From Kingdonia uniflora (lineage: Eukaryota; Streptophyta; Magnoliopsida; Ranunculales; Circaeasteraceae): 64,000 nt of DNA. The number at the start of each line of letters is the position of its first letter. Within the stretch, counting starts at the first letter, position 1. Below the pieces are notes generated by a model. It was not told the origin of the DNA, did no database searches, and saw nothing but the letters and a program-made list of their open reading frames with translations. Made by a program: the position numbers and the translations under genes. Shown in pieces: positions 12,801 to 23,467 of this stretch. The stretch is from contig JACGCM010001747.1 in the NCBI GenBank assembly GCA_014058105.1, forward strand, positions 3,224,001-3,288,000. The letters are read 5' to 3'.

Positions 12801-15800
12801 GTAGGATCCCAAAGGATTTATCAATCTTTCATCTAAATGCCTTGCACCGCACTCTTTAAAGCGTTAATAATATCACTTCAAACTCCCAAGTGACTTCAAA
12901 TGGTTAAGAAATTGCTCATACACCTCGATGGAAACAGACCTGATGAAGTAGGTGATGTTTGCTCTCATCCGAGAGTTCCTAAGGCAAGCAAGAGGAGTCC
13001 ACTTATATGTTTTTTATGCTTAACATGTCTCTTTTCAGTGTTAGTCTTCCAGCCGTCCCCAAAGAAAATGTCACCTTAGAACGAGTCTCCTTCTTCCAAA
13101 CTACAAGACCTGAGTATTCAGAAACTTTATGCTTTCTTTGTTCATCTATTCTCCACCAAATTCTGAAATTCCCACATATTAATCTAACTTTGGACTTCCC
13201 ATTCACTGCTTCTATTTCCATTTATTTTCTCCCTACCTCACTGTAACTGCCGTGACTTATTCAGCCATCCTATGGAGATCCACCAATTATTTGAACAAGA
13301 TCTATGGAAAATTGAAAATTCTAATCTGTCGAAGTCCCTTTCCTATGGTCGAACTCTGCCACTATGCACCACAATAAAAGCCCTTGGGTCGCACTACATA
13401 TCATGCAAAATTCTTACCCTCTCCCTGTTTTATTGCTATCTGAATACCCTCTTTAAATTGGTCCCACGTGTTAAAAGTAAATCTCTACAACCCCGCTTTA
13501 TAAGATCCGTGGACTACTAGGTGACCATGCATAATTCTTCATACAGTACTTGGCTATTATCAACTTGACTAGAAGACATCCCCGCTGCCAGACCTCCAAC
13601 GTCCGAATAGAATTGCTTCAAGCTTTAATGGGAAAATTATGTTTTTTGGGTTTATGTTCCCTATTTAGGACTCATGTAAAGTTCTCTATTATGGTTTTAT
13701 AGAAACAATTCTATCTTAAGTTTGATAAATGAAAGGTTAGGAATGGCGCACCCAAACTGTTAGCAAATCACAACATCAAGCAAACAAGTCAAATTAATGG
13801 TTAGACAGTAGGCATTCTCCCACCTTGTCACAAACTGTTTTAACCTCTATCTCCCGCACAAAATTCTAGTATCACTTTTTATATATCTAATATCAATATA
13901 TTGTTGCAGTCCAGAACTACCAGTTTCAGTTCTGTACAGTATGCAAGGATATTAGCTTCCGTTGGGAGAATAACTTTTGCTCCTTCATCTATTCCAGTGC
14001 TATATATTCGTGCACACATACTGATGGTTCAAATTCACCATGTGAGATGTCTTATCTAAAAAAACACACTTCCTCAGAAGTTGTTCATTGGACTGTTCTG
14101 ATTGAGAGCCAATCCATCTTGTAGGCAGACTAGTTGTGCTTCCCAATATTTCTGTGGGCAGAACAAGTATTAATTGGTCAATTCAAAAGAAGATATCCTT
14201 GATGAAAAGGATAATTAATTTCTGTCTTTACTATACATTGGTGAGGCTTAAGTGCCTGTTAAAACTTTGAAATAGTATAAGTAAAAAACCTGCAGTATAA
14301 GTTCATCAGCTATGAATTGTATTTGTTTGAAGTTAGTATGGCTGAGAAAAGAGACCTTGATGTAGATATATAATCATATATATTGGAACCCGTAAAACCT
14401 TTTGGCTTGGAAATTCAAGGTTGTTAGCATGATTATATATTTACTCTCTCCATTCTAAAGTTTATAAGTAATCATTAGTGAGTAATAAATGCGGTTTTAT
14501 TATTTTAATTAACAGAGAAATGGTGGATGGACATGGGGTGGTGGCAACCTAAGCAGTATGTCTGCTTCTGTTTCAACGCTTGGAGATAGTGGGTGGTTAA
14601 TACATGTTCAGAATGTCCTAGCTGGCTCTGCTTGGATCGCTGCCCGTGTTGCTTTGGAATCTTCCTCAGTGCTTGTGCATTGCAGGTTCGGAATTTTCTT
14701 TGGTCTCCTTTTCTTTTTTTGTGGTAGGGTTACATATCTATTTTGTTTGCTAGGTGAGATGAATTAGTTATTAGTAAAACTTGTATTTGTTCGAAAAATG
14801 GGTAAAACGGCTAATATAACTGCAAAGCCCAGAACTCGGTATATTTTATTGCTAAAACAGATTGAAATTAACAGGGTGCTAAATAGTGGTTGACTCGTGA
14901 ACAATACGTGTCAGAAATATGAGACTGGGATTAACAAGATTATTTTTTTGTGTAGTGATGGATGGGATAGAACAACTCAGTTGGTATCACTTGCTAGCTT
15001 GCTGCTCGATCCTTACTATCGGACATTCACAGGTTTTCAAGTATGTGCTATGCTTCCATTTGAATGTGTTTTGGAGTTGTTACTCGCAAAGTTTATTTTC
15101 GCTACCATTTAGTGAATGCAAGACTCTTAAACTCGTGTTGGACTGTTGGTACCTATGCAACATTGACACGGGTACGGGGTGTCGGACATGGCGGTTTCAA
15201 AATAATTGAAAACGCGGACACGGCTTTTTACCTAATAAGATAGTATCATTCTTTATGTTTCCTATATTGGGTCTTATTATATGTGGATGCATTATGAATA
15301 TATAATTTCGATAGTATCTTCTGGGTTAATTTACAACTAATAACAAGCATAAAACAATGATAATAGTTAGTAGGGTTGAATAAAATGCATAAGAATTGAA
15401 AATTTTCTAAAAGTTATGTCAAAAAGTTGATGATCTAAGCAAGAAGTGTCCGTTGGAGTGTCACACGAGTGTCGGTGTATCCAAGTGTCTGACACGTTTG
15501 GACACGGATTTTTTTAGGAATATGGAGTGTCCATGTTATATAGGTTGGTACACATATTTGCTACTTGTTAACTTATAACTTTTAGGAATATGCTAGACTG
15601 GAAGCGAAAAATGTGGATGAGATACTTCATAGAGCATAACCTGTGACTATGTGTAATTCAAATTTTGCAAAAAAATGCTCCGTAATTTCTGAAATGCTCT
15701 CATGATGTAAAAAAAAACATTGTATCTTTCCACTTTCGAATGCTGTCCATAGTGCTAAAAGCATATCCATTGTGCTTTTAAGGATTACGAATTACTCCTT

Positions 15801-18800
15801 GGCCGGCATTTTTTGTCCATAAACCGAGCACCCTTTTCGGGGAAAGCAACTCATCATAGTAAACCTTATTTTTAGCCACGTTATCGATTTTATCCCTATC
15901 ACCACTCGAGAGAATGCCATTTACTTTTCACGTTCGGACTTCGTCACCGCTTGGGAGAGATCACCGTTGGGGATCATTGTAATGATTTATTTACTAGGTA
16001 ATAACGACACTTCACTTTAAAAAAATTAAACTTGTCCGACACCCCAACACTCGGACAACGAGCCCAACACTATTTACAACGTATTTTTCTATTTTATACT
16101 GTTTCCGATACCCCGTACCCGTTTCAGATACCGACACTCATATCCGTGTCGTTGTACCTAGTTTATTACCGTTAATTACCTATAATTTGATCTTATATAC
16201 TCAGATCATTTGCACGGATTGTTAGCTTATTTTAATACCTGTTTTCTTTCAGGCTCTCGTGGAGAAAGACTGGCTTGCATTTGGTCATCCATTTTCAGAT
16301 CGCATGGGAATGCCAACAAATACTGGTATCAGTAGTTCACTTTCAGAATTATCCCGACAAGCATCAGCTGGGAATATTTCAGCATCACCTATGTGGCACT
16401 CTCCAGTATCATCATCACAAACAACAAGTTTGCATGCACATACATCAAACAACTCTTCTCCAATTTTCTTGCAGGTTTGCTTTTTAAAGCTGTTCCATAT
16501 CATTTTTGTGATGTTTTATTTGCTAATATTGGTGTGGCACTGACCGAAACTTTACGGCTGTCTGGAAAAGACATTAGTCAATTGTCACTTTTGAAGAAGA
16601 CAATAGTTAGTAGACACTTGCCTTCGGCCTACTTATTAGTTGTTATCTTACTATTTATTTTCTCTCCTCTCAATCTTACACATATTTCTAAAGTTATTTC
16701 TTTTTGCATTTGGACTTCTTCCTGCAGTGGGTTGACTGCATTTCCCAATTACTAAGGATGTATCCCTTTGCTTTTGAATTCTCCTCGGTATGTGATATGG
16801 AAGTTTTGTTTGCCTTTATAGAAATGCTAAGAGCTATTTTTTCTAAATAAATTTTTATTGTTCCTGATTTTTTGTAATGTTGTTTGTGATTGGACAGGCT
16901 TTCTTAGTTGATTTCTTGGACTGCTTATTATCTTATCGCTTTGGGAATTTTCTATGCAACAGGTACTCTTCTTTTAATTTAACCTGATGTTGTCAACCAT
17001 GTCGTATAGTAATATATTTACCGCCCCACCTCCCGGGATAGGTGACAATATTTTTATGAAGTATAAGCGAGTACTGATCATATTTTGCTACTGAAAAGCG
17101 AAGAAAATAGTAGAGTTGATATATTAAACACTTTACCGATATCTCGGATCAGGTTACGCTGTCCTTATAATGGTACAGCGTATTCTGCCGGAATGTGGGG
17201 TTATGTAGTCACGATTATATTCGAACCTCCTGAAAATCTATTTTGCCTTGCTTACTATTTATGGATCTTTTCAGTGAAAAGGAGAGGGAGCAGTCTGGTG
17301 TTTCTAACGCATGTGGGTGCTTGTGGGCTTACTTAGCCAGTGTGCGTGCTTCTGAAGGAAGCTCACATTTGCACTATAATGTCTTTTATGATCCGGTGAA
17401 ACATGATGGCCCACTATTACCACCAGCAGCATCACTAGCTCCAACTCTATGGCCTCATTTTCATTTTAGGTGGGCATGTCCTTCAGAAGCACAAGCTGGC
17501 GAGCTTGAAGCTCAGTGTCGGATTATGGCTAGACGAAGTGCCGAGATGCAAAAGGTAATGAATTTGCTCTAGTTCTTTAAATCTTTTTTCACAAATCTTA
17601 TTATAACTGAAGATAATAAGGGACTAGAACATCTTAAAATTCTGAAAGTTAGATGGCTACGGAGCACAAATTTCGCCTACAACTTAACTAGGACATGTCT
17701 CCCAATTGGATGATCTACATTTGGTGATTAAGTAATGTAGGAGCTCGTTATGTGTTTGAAAAAAAATACATTAGTCGAGCAAGCCCGAGCACAAGCCCGA
17801 TCCACCAAAATGCCAAGAGTCATTGAAGTTAAAAGGGTTAGTAACTCCAAATAAATAATGGTTTAATGGTTTTTAAGTGAATAGTGGTATTTAATGAGTT
17901 ATATGAAGAGTTTTATACCTCTTTCTTTAATGTTCTTTAAATTGATTTATGGTTGTAACTTGTAAGCCGATAAAAAGGCTAAGCTTACATGTAAGAAAGA
18001 AATCAACGATTATCAATCAAATTACCAAAGTTATCTTTTATTTTCTTAATCATTTTCCTTTGTTTAACCTACAAAGCGTTTATTTCCCTCGTGGATTCGA
18101 GGATATTGAATTCTTCCGCTCCAACCCAACTCTTCGTTAGTAAGCCACATTATTCAGGGACCATTAACCTTTAATTATGTGGGTCCTACATGAATGACTT
18201 TTCTCACCTGCCAAGGAGTTGCACTGTTGGGGAATGCTGGCCAGTAGTAAAGTCGGACTTGTTGACATTAGGAATAAAGCACTTCTCTATGCATCAAATT
18301 TTCATTTCCAATCAACGTATAAATCGAAACTTGAGAGTCCTTTTTACGGGCACCACTATGAGCTATAAATGTCCTACATTGAGAGTCATGGTATTTATCT
18401 TATATATTTCAAATGCTTATATAGGTTAAAAATTATTATTTGTGCAATATATCTGTATATAAAGCAGTGTTCTTAAAATTTATGATTTATAGTCGCGATA
18501 GTTATTTAGGCATATGTGGTGTCTTTCTCAAATCTATGAAATATATCTCTGGGCCACTATATGTCATAAAGCTCGGCGAAGAATAGATTTTATAATCTTA
18601 AATATATGAACTTATGAATCTTCGATGTGCATGTCCCAACATTTAGTTTTGTTAGCCCAGCTGCACTCCTTTGCTAAGTAGCTTAGTATATATCTTGATA
18701 TTTTTAACTGTTGCAAGCTATAACTTTATTAATAAAAGCTCTATGTTCATTTTTATTCATTCATTCATTTGTTTGTTTTGTTATCTATTTTGCGAGTACA

Positions 18801-19335
18801 GACAAAAGAGTTAGTAGAAAAGAAGAATGAAGACATCACAACAAGCATGGAGTCATTAGCTACTGAATTGCAAAGGGAGAAACAGCTCAGCATCTCTGCC
18901 ACAGCTTTGGCCCAAAGAGCGTGCAAGGAGAGCGCAGCCATAAAGCGAGCTATACAGTCACTTGGATGTAAAGTTCATTACTCAAGTAATGGTGATTGTG
19001 CATTGGACATTGGAGGTTCCCCATTAGAGATGAACCAAAAGCATATGCATCAGTCTGCAAACCGAAACTCTTCTTACAGTAATACTGGGCAATATGATGA
19101 AGAATCTGATCTCTCCGAACTTTCTGTCTCTATTTCCGTGGCTTCTAGTGGTCTTGTTTCTAACAACCCTGTTAGCCGTTCTTGTGAATCCCGTTGCCCA
19201 TTAAGCTCAAGAGATGGTGGCTGCAGGTGGCCAGATTCGGGTTGTGTGCAGCTTGAAAGCCAGTTTATAGGACTAAAGGCAGATTTTGATGCTTTTGATA
19301 GGCTTTCAATCTACGACTCTTATTTCGGGTCATAA
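881..19335 (+). CDS. MTM1/MTM2-like: myotubularin-family phosphoinositide 3-phosphatase, 5'-partial
   Basis: Plant myotubularins remove the 3-phosphate from PI3P and PI(3,5)P2 on endomembranes. Fourteen exons can be placed with GT-AG borders and consistent phases: 881-930, 3092-3378, 3883-3956, 4041-4104, 11925-11990, 12093-12192, 12287-12400, 14516-14685, 14956-15040, 16253-16474, 16728-16787, 16898-16962, 17275-17554 and 18802-19335 (stop TAA). They encode about 722 residues; the N-terminal GRAM end is outside the window. Diagnostic blocks are [53 protein letters not shown] and the active site C-S-D-G-W-D-R. The catalytic Cys ends one exon (14681-14683) and its Ser codon is completed across the intron. 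The last exon encodes a coiled coil ([20 protein letters not shown]) and a Cys-rich tail. No stop interrupts any exon, so the gene looks functional despite a 7.8-kb intron full of retrotransposons. Whether it is MTM1 or MTM2 cannot be decided here. Confidence 0.93.
931..3091 (+). other. 2.2-kb intron of the MTM gene
   Basis: Bounded by a GTTAG donor at 931 and an acceptor AG at 3090-3091. It contains the hexanucleotide repeat near 1660 and short open stretches on both strands with many stops. I found no convincing protein domain. Confidence 0.7.
1661..1735. repeat. degenerate CNCATC hexanucleotide repeat
   Basis: About ten consecutive six-base units (CACATC, CTCATC, CGCATC, CATATC and variants), plus degraded units to about 1735. 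A low-complexity array inside an intron. Confidence 0.8.
3773..3788. repeat. G16 homopolymer
   Basis: Sixteen consecutive G in the intron between exons 3092-3378 and 3883-3956. The exact length may be uncertain because of sequencing slippage. Confidence 0.85.
4334..4629 (+). repeat. 5' LTR of the Copia element
   Basis: It aligns along its length with 11457-11765, sharing blocks such as ATCGTATGTAACCGTGACAC and the terminal TTGTAAATTCA. It has the canonical TG...CA ends. Confidence 0.9.
4633..4646 (+). promoter_or_regulatory. tRNA primer-binding site of the Copia element
   Basis: TGGTGTCTGAGCTC, three bases after the LTR, resembles the plant retrotransposon consensus TGGTATCAGAGC complementary to initiator-Met tRNA. 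Confidence 0.8.
4945..5450 (+). pseudogene. Copia gag remnant
   Basis: Broken reading frames keep recognisable gag pieces such as [11 protein letters not shown] and [16 protein letters not shown], and later [19 protein letters not shown]. In-frame stops separate them (for example TAA after YLECA). The N-terminal half of a UBN2/retrotran-gag polyprotein is represented. Confidence 0.8.
5545..6140 (-). pseudogene. inverted gag zinc-knuckle/protease segment within the Copia element
   Basis: Read on the minus strand this carries an RG-rich stretch ([18 protein letters not shown]), Cys/His residues of a zinc knuckle ([12 protein letters not shown]), the linker [18 protein letters not shown] and the start of the aspartic protease (SPWIIDSG). 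These normally follow gag on the same strand. Here they are reversed relative to gag before and RT after, so an internal inversion took place. Boundaries are approximate. Confidence 0.78.
6140..7287 (+). pseudogene. Copia integrase-RT linker and reverse transcriptase, N-terminal part
   Basis: Encodes the hydrophilic linker ([18 protein letters not shown]), then RT blocks: [43 protein letters not shown] and the catalytic YFDDIVITG (Tyr codon at 7146). Frameshifts and stops occur near 6657 and 6790. The frame is cut at 7288-7292, where the TR-GAG element inserted, and resumes at 10646. Confidence 0.9.
7293..7641 (-). repeat. 3' LTR of the TR-GAG element
   Basis: Nearly identical to 10316-10640; both share ACTAAGATTGCGGAAGCTAA and TATATAGGAGATCTCCAC. 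On the minus strand it starts TGATAAGTCG next to the purine tract. Confidence 0.92.
7675..8230 (-). pseudogene. gag capsid and zinc-knuckle part of the TR-GAG element
   Basis: Minus-strand product starts [20 protein letters not shown] and continues with [20 protein letters not shown] and [13 protein letters not shown], typical of the retrotransposon gag capsid domain. A zinc knuckle follows, broken by a small indel: CYNCGKT lies in one frame and [13 protein letters not shown] in another. The protein ends soon after (VDLPS, stop near 7675). No pol follows. Confidence 0.85.
8709..10290 (-). pseudogene. N-terminal gag region of the TR-GAG element
   Basis: Minus-strand frames run from a Met near 10290 ([20 protein letters not shown], a coiled-coil start) through low-complexity, Thr/Pro/Gly-rich segments to about 8709, interrupted by several stops. 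It lies between the primer site and the gag capsid domain, so I assign it to the gag N-terminus. Beyond the coiled coil there is no recognisable fold. Confidence 0.6.
10316..10640 (-). repeat. 5' LTR of the TR-GAG element
   Basis: Pair of 7293-7641. On the minus strand it begins TGATAGGTCG and ends GTGTTTAACA, followed by the primer site. Confidence 0.92.
10646..11440 (+). pseudogene. Copia reverse transcriptase C-terminus and RNase H
   Basis: Continuation of the split pol frame. Visible blocks are [50 protein letters not shown] and ELIWIRNLL, the usual end of Copia pol (TKALPR...[16 protein letters not shown]). There is a TGA at 11107-11109 and more frameshifts downstream. Confidence 0.9.
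11457..11765 (+). repeat. 3' LTR of the Copia element
   Basis: Preceded by the purine tract TTTAGGGGGAG (11444-11454). It matches the 5' LTR but carries an expanded TAG repeat. Confidence 0.9.
11553..11582. repeat. (TAG)10 microsatellite in the Copia 3' LTR
   Basis: Ten perfect TAG units. The matching place in the 5' LTR (near 4430) has only CTAGTAGTAATAGG, so the expansion arose after insertion. Confidence 0.9.
12401..14515 (+). other. 2.1-kb intron of the MTM gene
   Basis: Donor GTGAGT at 12401, acceptor AG at 14514-14515. No protein domain, LTR or clear repeat is recognised. Short open stretches near 13000-13500 on both strands have no familiar motif. Confidence 0.7.
15146..15550. mobile_element. 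MITE-like element in an MTM intron
   Basis: Body 15152-15544 (393 bp), with ends CCTATGCAACATTGACAC and (reverse complement of the right end) CCTATATAACATGGACAC, an 18-bp imperfect terminal inverted repeat. Exact flanking duplication TTGGTA at 15146-15151 and 15545-15550. The inner part repeats GACACGG/GTGTCGG words. No coding capacity. Confidence 0.75.
16028..16164. repeat. related GTGTCGG-type repeat fragment
   Basis: Words TGTCCGACACC, CCGTACCCGTTTCAGATACC and ATCCGTGTCGTTGTACCTAG resemble, in reverse complement, the left end of the element at 15152. A second, incomplete copy of the same family is likely. Confidence 0.5.
17555..18801 (+). other. last intron of the MTM gene
   Basis: Donor GTAATG after MQK at 17555, acceptor CAG ending at 18801. 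AT-rich, nothing recognised inside. Confidence 0.7.
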
Positions 19336-21051
19336 ATAGAAACAAAATTTTGGGTCATAAAATTTTGATCGGATCGGAAATAGATATGATACCAGAGAGA
19401 AGGGGGCAGAGTTTGAGTTTGGTCTTGAGGCCAGGACGGTGTCTGTTGTAGGCCCGGGGCGACGAGGTCAGGACTCGGGGACGAGGTCGTATTCAAATAT
19501 TTTGGGAATCAGATACTACGAGTACACAACACTTTAGATGAAACAATTGATAGATACATAGAAGATCTGAGCTGCTCTCCAATTGAAATGATGAGGTAGA
19601 ACCCTAATTCGCTCCTTACCGAAAATAAGAAGTATACAAGGTACCCACTTGTAGCTCATGTTTCTTTGGGTATAATTTGTTTTCCTTACATTTTTTTTCC
19701 TCACATTTTTTTTGTACACAGATATAGAAGTGATCATAATTTGCAAATCTCCGATATCAATTTCTGGAAACCACTGTACATTCTTTATGTTGGATCTATT
19801 GCAATAAGACCTTTATACTTGAATATCCTCATTCATGCCCAGGTGAAGCTTTGGTTAAAAACAATATCCATTAGATACTTGAGTAAAGTTTGTATTACTT
19901 GAGATTTTTCGAGCACCATTCACTCCTTCAATCTTTCTTTCTTGCACAGTTAAAGAAAGGCAATTGAAGGATAATGAGTGCGTGTTTTCACTTCTCTTTC
20001 GCCTCTCACTTTCCACCTTAACTCACAAGTTTATCTATTGGAATTATTATGTTTTGAAAATGAGAAATAATATACATAGAGATTGAGTATCTATCACAAA
20101 TAGTGGAATTTGCCTCTTTGATCTAGGGTTCCTTGTACTGCAAATCCTTTTTGTATATTTACGTCTAGGACTACACTGGGCAATAACTCCTAGAGACATT
20201 ACCACTATGAAAAAGAGAAGGGTTACCACTTGGTTGATACGAGTTTTTGAGGAGCAAGAAACCAGTCAAAAATGGGTTTTGCACTAGGAGCTATTTGCTC
20301 AATTTGCATTACTAGCTATGATGAAGAATGATTTGGTTGCGTAGTAGTAATTTCTATAGGAACTATTTTTTTCAAGCTTGAGCTTACACTTTCTGAATAA
20401 ACATTACCACTACAAACAATTGTTCAGTAATGTGTAGGAGCTACTTTTTTAGGGCTTATGCACGGGATAATAGCTATGTCAAAACAAATAGTCTTTTCCA
20501 CTTCAAAAGCTAAATAAGAAAAGAAAAACTTGCAGACTCTCTCTCCCCGTAAAACCCATCTCTCTCTCTCTCTCTCCATACCGTCTAAACTCCACTAAAT
20601 CTCGCATCTCCCTCTCTTCTGTTAATGTTTCTCTCTCTGAACTACCTAAAATCTAAAATTACGTTATGGCTATGTTGTTGCCCTAATTCGAAACTTACTG
20701 ACTCTCTTGTACTTTTTAAATTTTAAAACGGCAAGAAGGTTTGAACACCTTGTTTTTTTTCTACAGTAAGGTGTAAAATCGCAAGTTGCCAGGGTAAAAT
20801 AATTTCCTAAAATTATGAAATTTTAAAGTTTAACTTATACCCTTTATGATATTTGATTTTATCGAAAAAAAAAAATACAGCTGCCATCCCTGTACAATCC
20901 CGTACACTTGTTTGCTGAAAAACATTCTTTACAATTCTCTGTTATAACGGTCACAGGCACTGAGTTCGAAACTGACTCAACTCCGACTCGTTTACTTTTC
21001 GCGCTAAAGTGGGTCTACGAAACAGTTTAAAAAAAAAAAAACTATCCCCAC
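19336..21051. other. intergenic region between the MTM gene and PXC1
   Basis: Holds the 3' untranslated region of the phosphatase gene (extent unknown) and the upstream region of the kinase gene. A (TC)9 tract lies at 20559-20576, with CT-rich sequence around it as often seen near plant transcription starts. No gene or clear TATA box recognised. Confidence 0.6.
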
Positions 21052-21284
21052 TTGTTCTCCCTTTCTCATTTTTTTCAAATTAAAGAAGAAAAGCAAAACA
21101 GAGGAGAAGAAATAAATCTCTCTCAAAGTGGAAAACAGCAATCATTCAATCAACTACTACCCACTACCAACAAAATCATTCACCCAACTTTAAGTTTAAC
21201 CCCAGAGAGAGAGAGCAAATGTGAAACCTTTGTTTTCTTGAATACTAAAGATACCCATTGCTCTCTTTTGGTTCCTGAGCAACA
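21052..21284 (+). promoter_or_regulatory. probable 5' leader of PXC1
   Basis: Pyrimidine- and A-rich leader directly before the start codon. The main ATG at 21285 sits in a strong plant context, AACAATGG. The transcription start is not resolvable from sequence. Confidence 0.5.
21219..21224 (+). promoter_or_regulatory. minimal start-stop upstream ORF (ATGTGA)
   Basis: ATG immediately followed by TGA, 66 nt before the main ATG. It is the only ATG I see between 21052 and the main start. AUG-stop elements can stall ribosomes and lower translation in plants (the boron-responsive NIP5;1 leader uses AUGUAA). A role here is inference. Confidence 0.5.
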
Positions 21285-23467
21285 ATGGTTGCTTCAATCA
21301 CCAAACCCATCTTCATCTTTTTCTTCTCTCTCTCGTTTTTCTCCTCTTTCAGTCTTTCGTTAGCGCAACTTAGTATAGACGCCACGGCGTTAACTCAGTT
21401 TCGGTCCCAGACTGATTCCCATGGGAACCTCCTTGCCAATTGGACAACCACGACAGACCCGTGTTCGGCAGCTTGGCGCGGCGTGAGATGTATGAATAAT
21501 AGAATTACAGAGATATCATTGCCTGGTTTAGACCTCCGAGGAGCAGTGGACTCGCTTGCTTATTTGAGAGAACTGCGAATTCTCGATCTTCGTTCGAATC
21601 GCCTCAATGGCTCGATGCTTGCCATTACTAATTGTTCCAATCTTAAGTTGCTTTACTTGTCTAACAATGATTTCTCGGGGGAGATTCCGATGGAGATTGG
21701 GGCGTTAAAGAGGCTTCATCGGCTCGATGTATCGAATAATAACCTTCATGGGGTAATCCCCATTGCGAATTTGTCCAAGTTGAGTCGACTAGTTACGATA
21801 CGGCTTCAGAACAATGTTCTCACCGGGGGAATTCAAACCCCCGATCTTTCGACCGCCTTGCCAAGCCTTAAGGAGCTTAATTTGTCAAATAACGCGTTGT
21901 TCGGTCGAGTACCGGAGCAATTGGTGTCGAAATTTGGGGAGAGAAGCTTTGAGGGAAATCTAGGTCTATGTGGACCAACCCCATTTCCTCTTTGTTCGAC
22001 CCCTTCTTCGCCTGCCACCGCTCAAACCGTCGTTCCGTCGAATCCAAGCTCGCTGCCGAAAACCCCAATTGTCGATTCAGGGAAAGGAACATTACCCGCT
22101 AGAGTTAACAAGCGTATGAGTACTGCTGCAATTGTCGGGATTGTTGTTGGTAATGCAGTCGTTCTACTTGTAATTATGTCGTTCCTTCTCGCGTACTATT
22201 GCGGGAGATACTCCGGGGAGGGTCCCTTAATGGGCGAGGAGAAAATGCAGACTAAAACGGGCGAGAAGAAGAAGGTTTACTCGAGCAGTCTAGGTGGTAA
22301 TGGTGGTGGTGGAGATAGTGATGCGACCACCGCGAGTGATAGAAGCAAGATTGTGTTTTTCGACACGAGGAATCAATTCGAGCTTGAGGATTTGCTCCGG
22401 GCTTCCGCGGAGATGTTGGGGAAAGGAAACTTAGGGACGGTTTATAAGGCCGTGTTGGACGACGGTATTACGGTGGCCGTGAAAAGGCTTAAGGACGCGA
22501 ACCCTTGCGCGAGAAAAGAATTCGAGCAATATATGGATGTTATTGGGAAGCTAAGGCACCCTAACATTGTGAGACTTGCAGCTTATTATTATGCCAAGGA
22601 AGAGAAGCTCCTCGTCTATGATTATCTCCCTAATGGAAGCTTATATTATCTTCTTCACGGTACGTAATTTACGAGCTTCGTTAACTTATCTCGCTACAAA
22701 ACTCGTAGTATGGCGTATTGTTTTGAAATCTAAAAGTTTCAAAATTTTCCAAAGCTTAATCCGTGCATGCATGATTGATTTGGCTAATCTTCTATGCTTG
22801 TTACTGATTTACTTGATTAGGAAATCGGGGACCGGGTAGAATTCCATTAGACTGGACAACAAGGATCAGCTTAGTGCTAGGGGCAGCACGGGGCCTTGCT
22901 CGGATTCATGAAGAGTACAGCGCAAGTAAGATACCCCACGGAAATATTCGGTCTTCAAATGTGCTCTTAGACAAGAATGGTGTTGCTTGCATTTCTGATT
23001 TCGGGTTGGCCTTGCTTCTAAACCCCATTCATGCTACGGCAAGACTAGGCGGATACAGAGCACCGGAGCAAGTTGAAAGTAAGAGACTGTCTCAAAAGGC
23101 AGATGTTTACAGTTTCGGAGTCTTACTTCTGGAAATCCTCACTGGGAAATATCCGTTGTCGAAGGAGGAACAAGTTATGGATCTTCCTATGTGGGTGCGG
23201 TCTGTGGTGAGGGACGAGTGGACTGCAGAGGTTTTCGATCCGGAGCTTCTAAGGTATAAAAACATAGAGGAGGAGTTGGTGGCAATGCTTCATGTGGCAT
23301 TGGTATGTGTGGTTGATCAAGCGGAGAAGCGGCCTAATATGTCAGAAGTTGCAAAGATGATTGAGGATATTCGAGTAGAGCAGTCGCCCTTGGGGGAGGA
23401 CTTGGATGAATCACGTAGTTCTCTATCGCCGTCCCTAGCGACCACAGAAGATGCAGCTGCCAACTAG
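21285..23467 (+). CDS. PXC1: LRR receptor-like kinase, PXC1 orthologue
   Basis: Two exons, 21285-22659 and 22821-23467, joined across a 161-bp GT-AG intron, give 673 residues. Signal peptide about 1-27; LRR N-cap and roughly six leucine-rich repeats about 30-225; Ser/Pro-rich stalk; transmembrane segment about 281-306 (AAIVGIVVGNAVVLLVIMSF); kinase domain from about 368. The glycine loop GKGNLGTVYK (379-) and Lys400 (VAVKRLK) are present. The catalytic-loop triad is HGN (498-500) instead of HRD; DFG is intact (518-520). The phrases KDANPCARKEFEQYM, HGNIRSSNVLLD and RVEQSPLGEDLDESRSS match Arabidopsis PXC1 as I recall it. PXC1 is a plasma-membrane LRR-III kinase that promotes secondary wall formation in xylem fibres. 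The HGN change predicts weak or no phosphotransfer, as is common in this subfamily. No stop or frameshift seen. Confidence 0.94.

Noticed and set aside
13003..13520. Second possible LINE-like relic on the minus strand of the intron 12401-14515
   Set aside because: The open stretch ([20 protein letters not shown]) is short and lacks any diagnostic motif.
21052..21363. Open frame overlapping the PXC1 start in another frame
   Set aside because: It begins at a non-ATG codon and overlaps the kinase signal peptide out of frame; it is a shadow of the leader.
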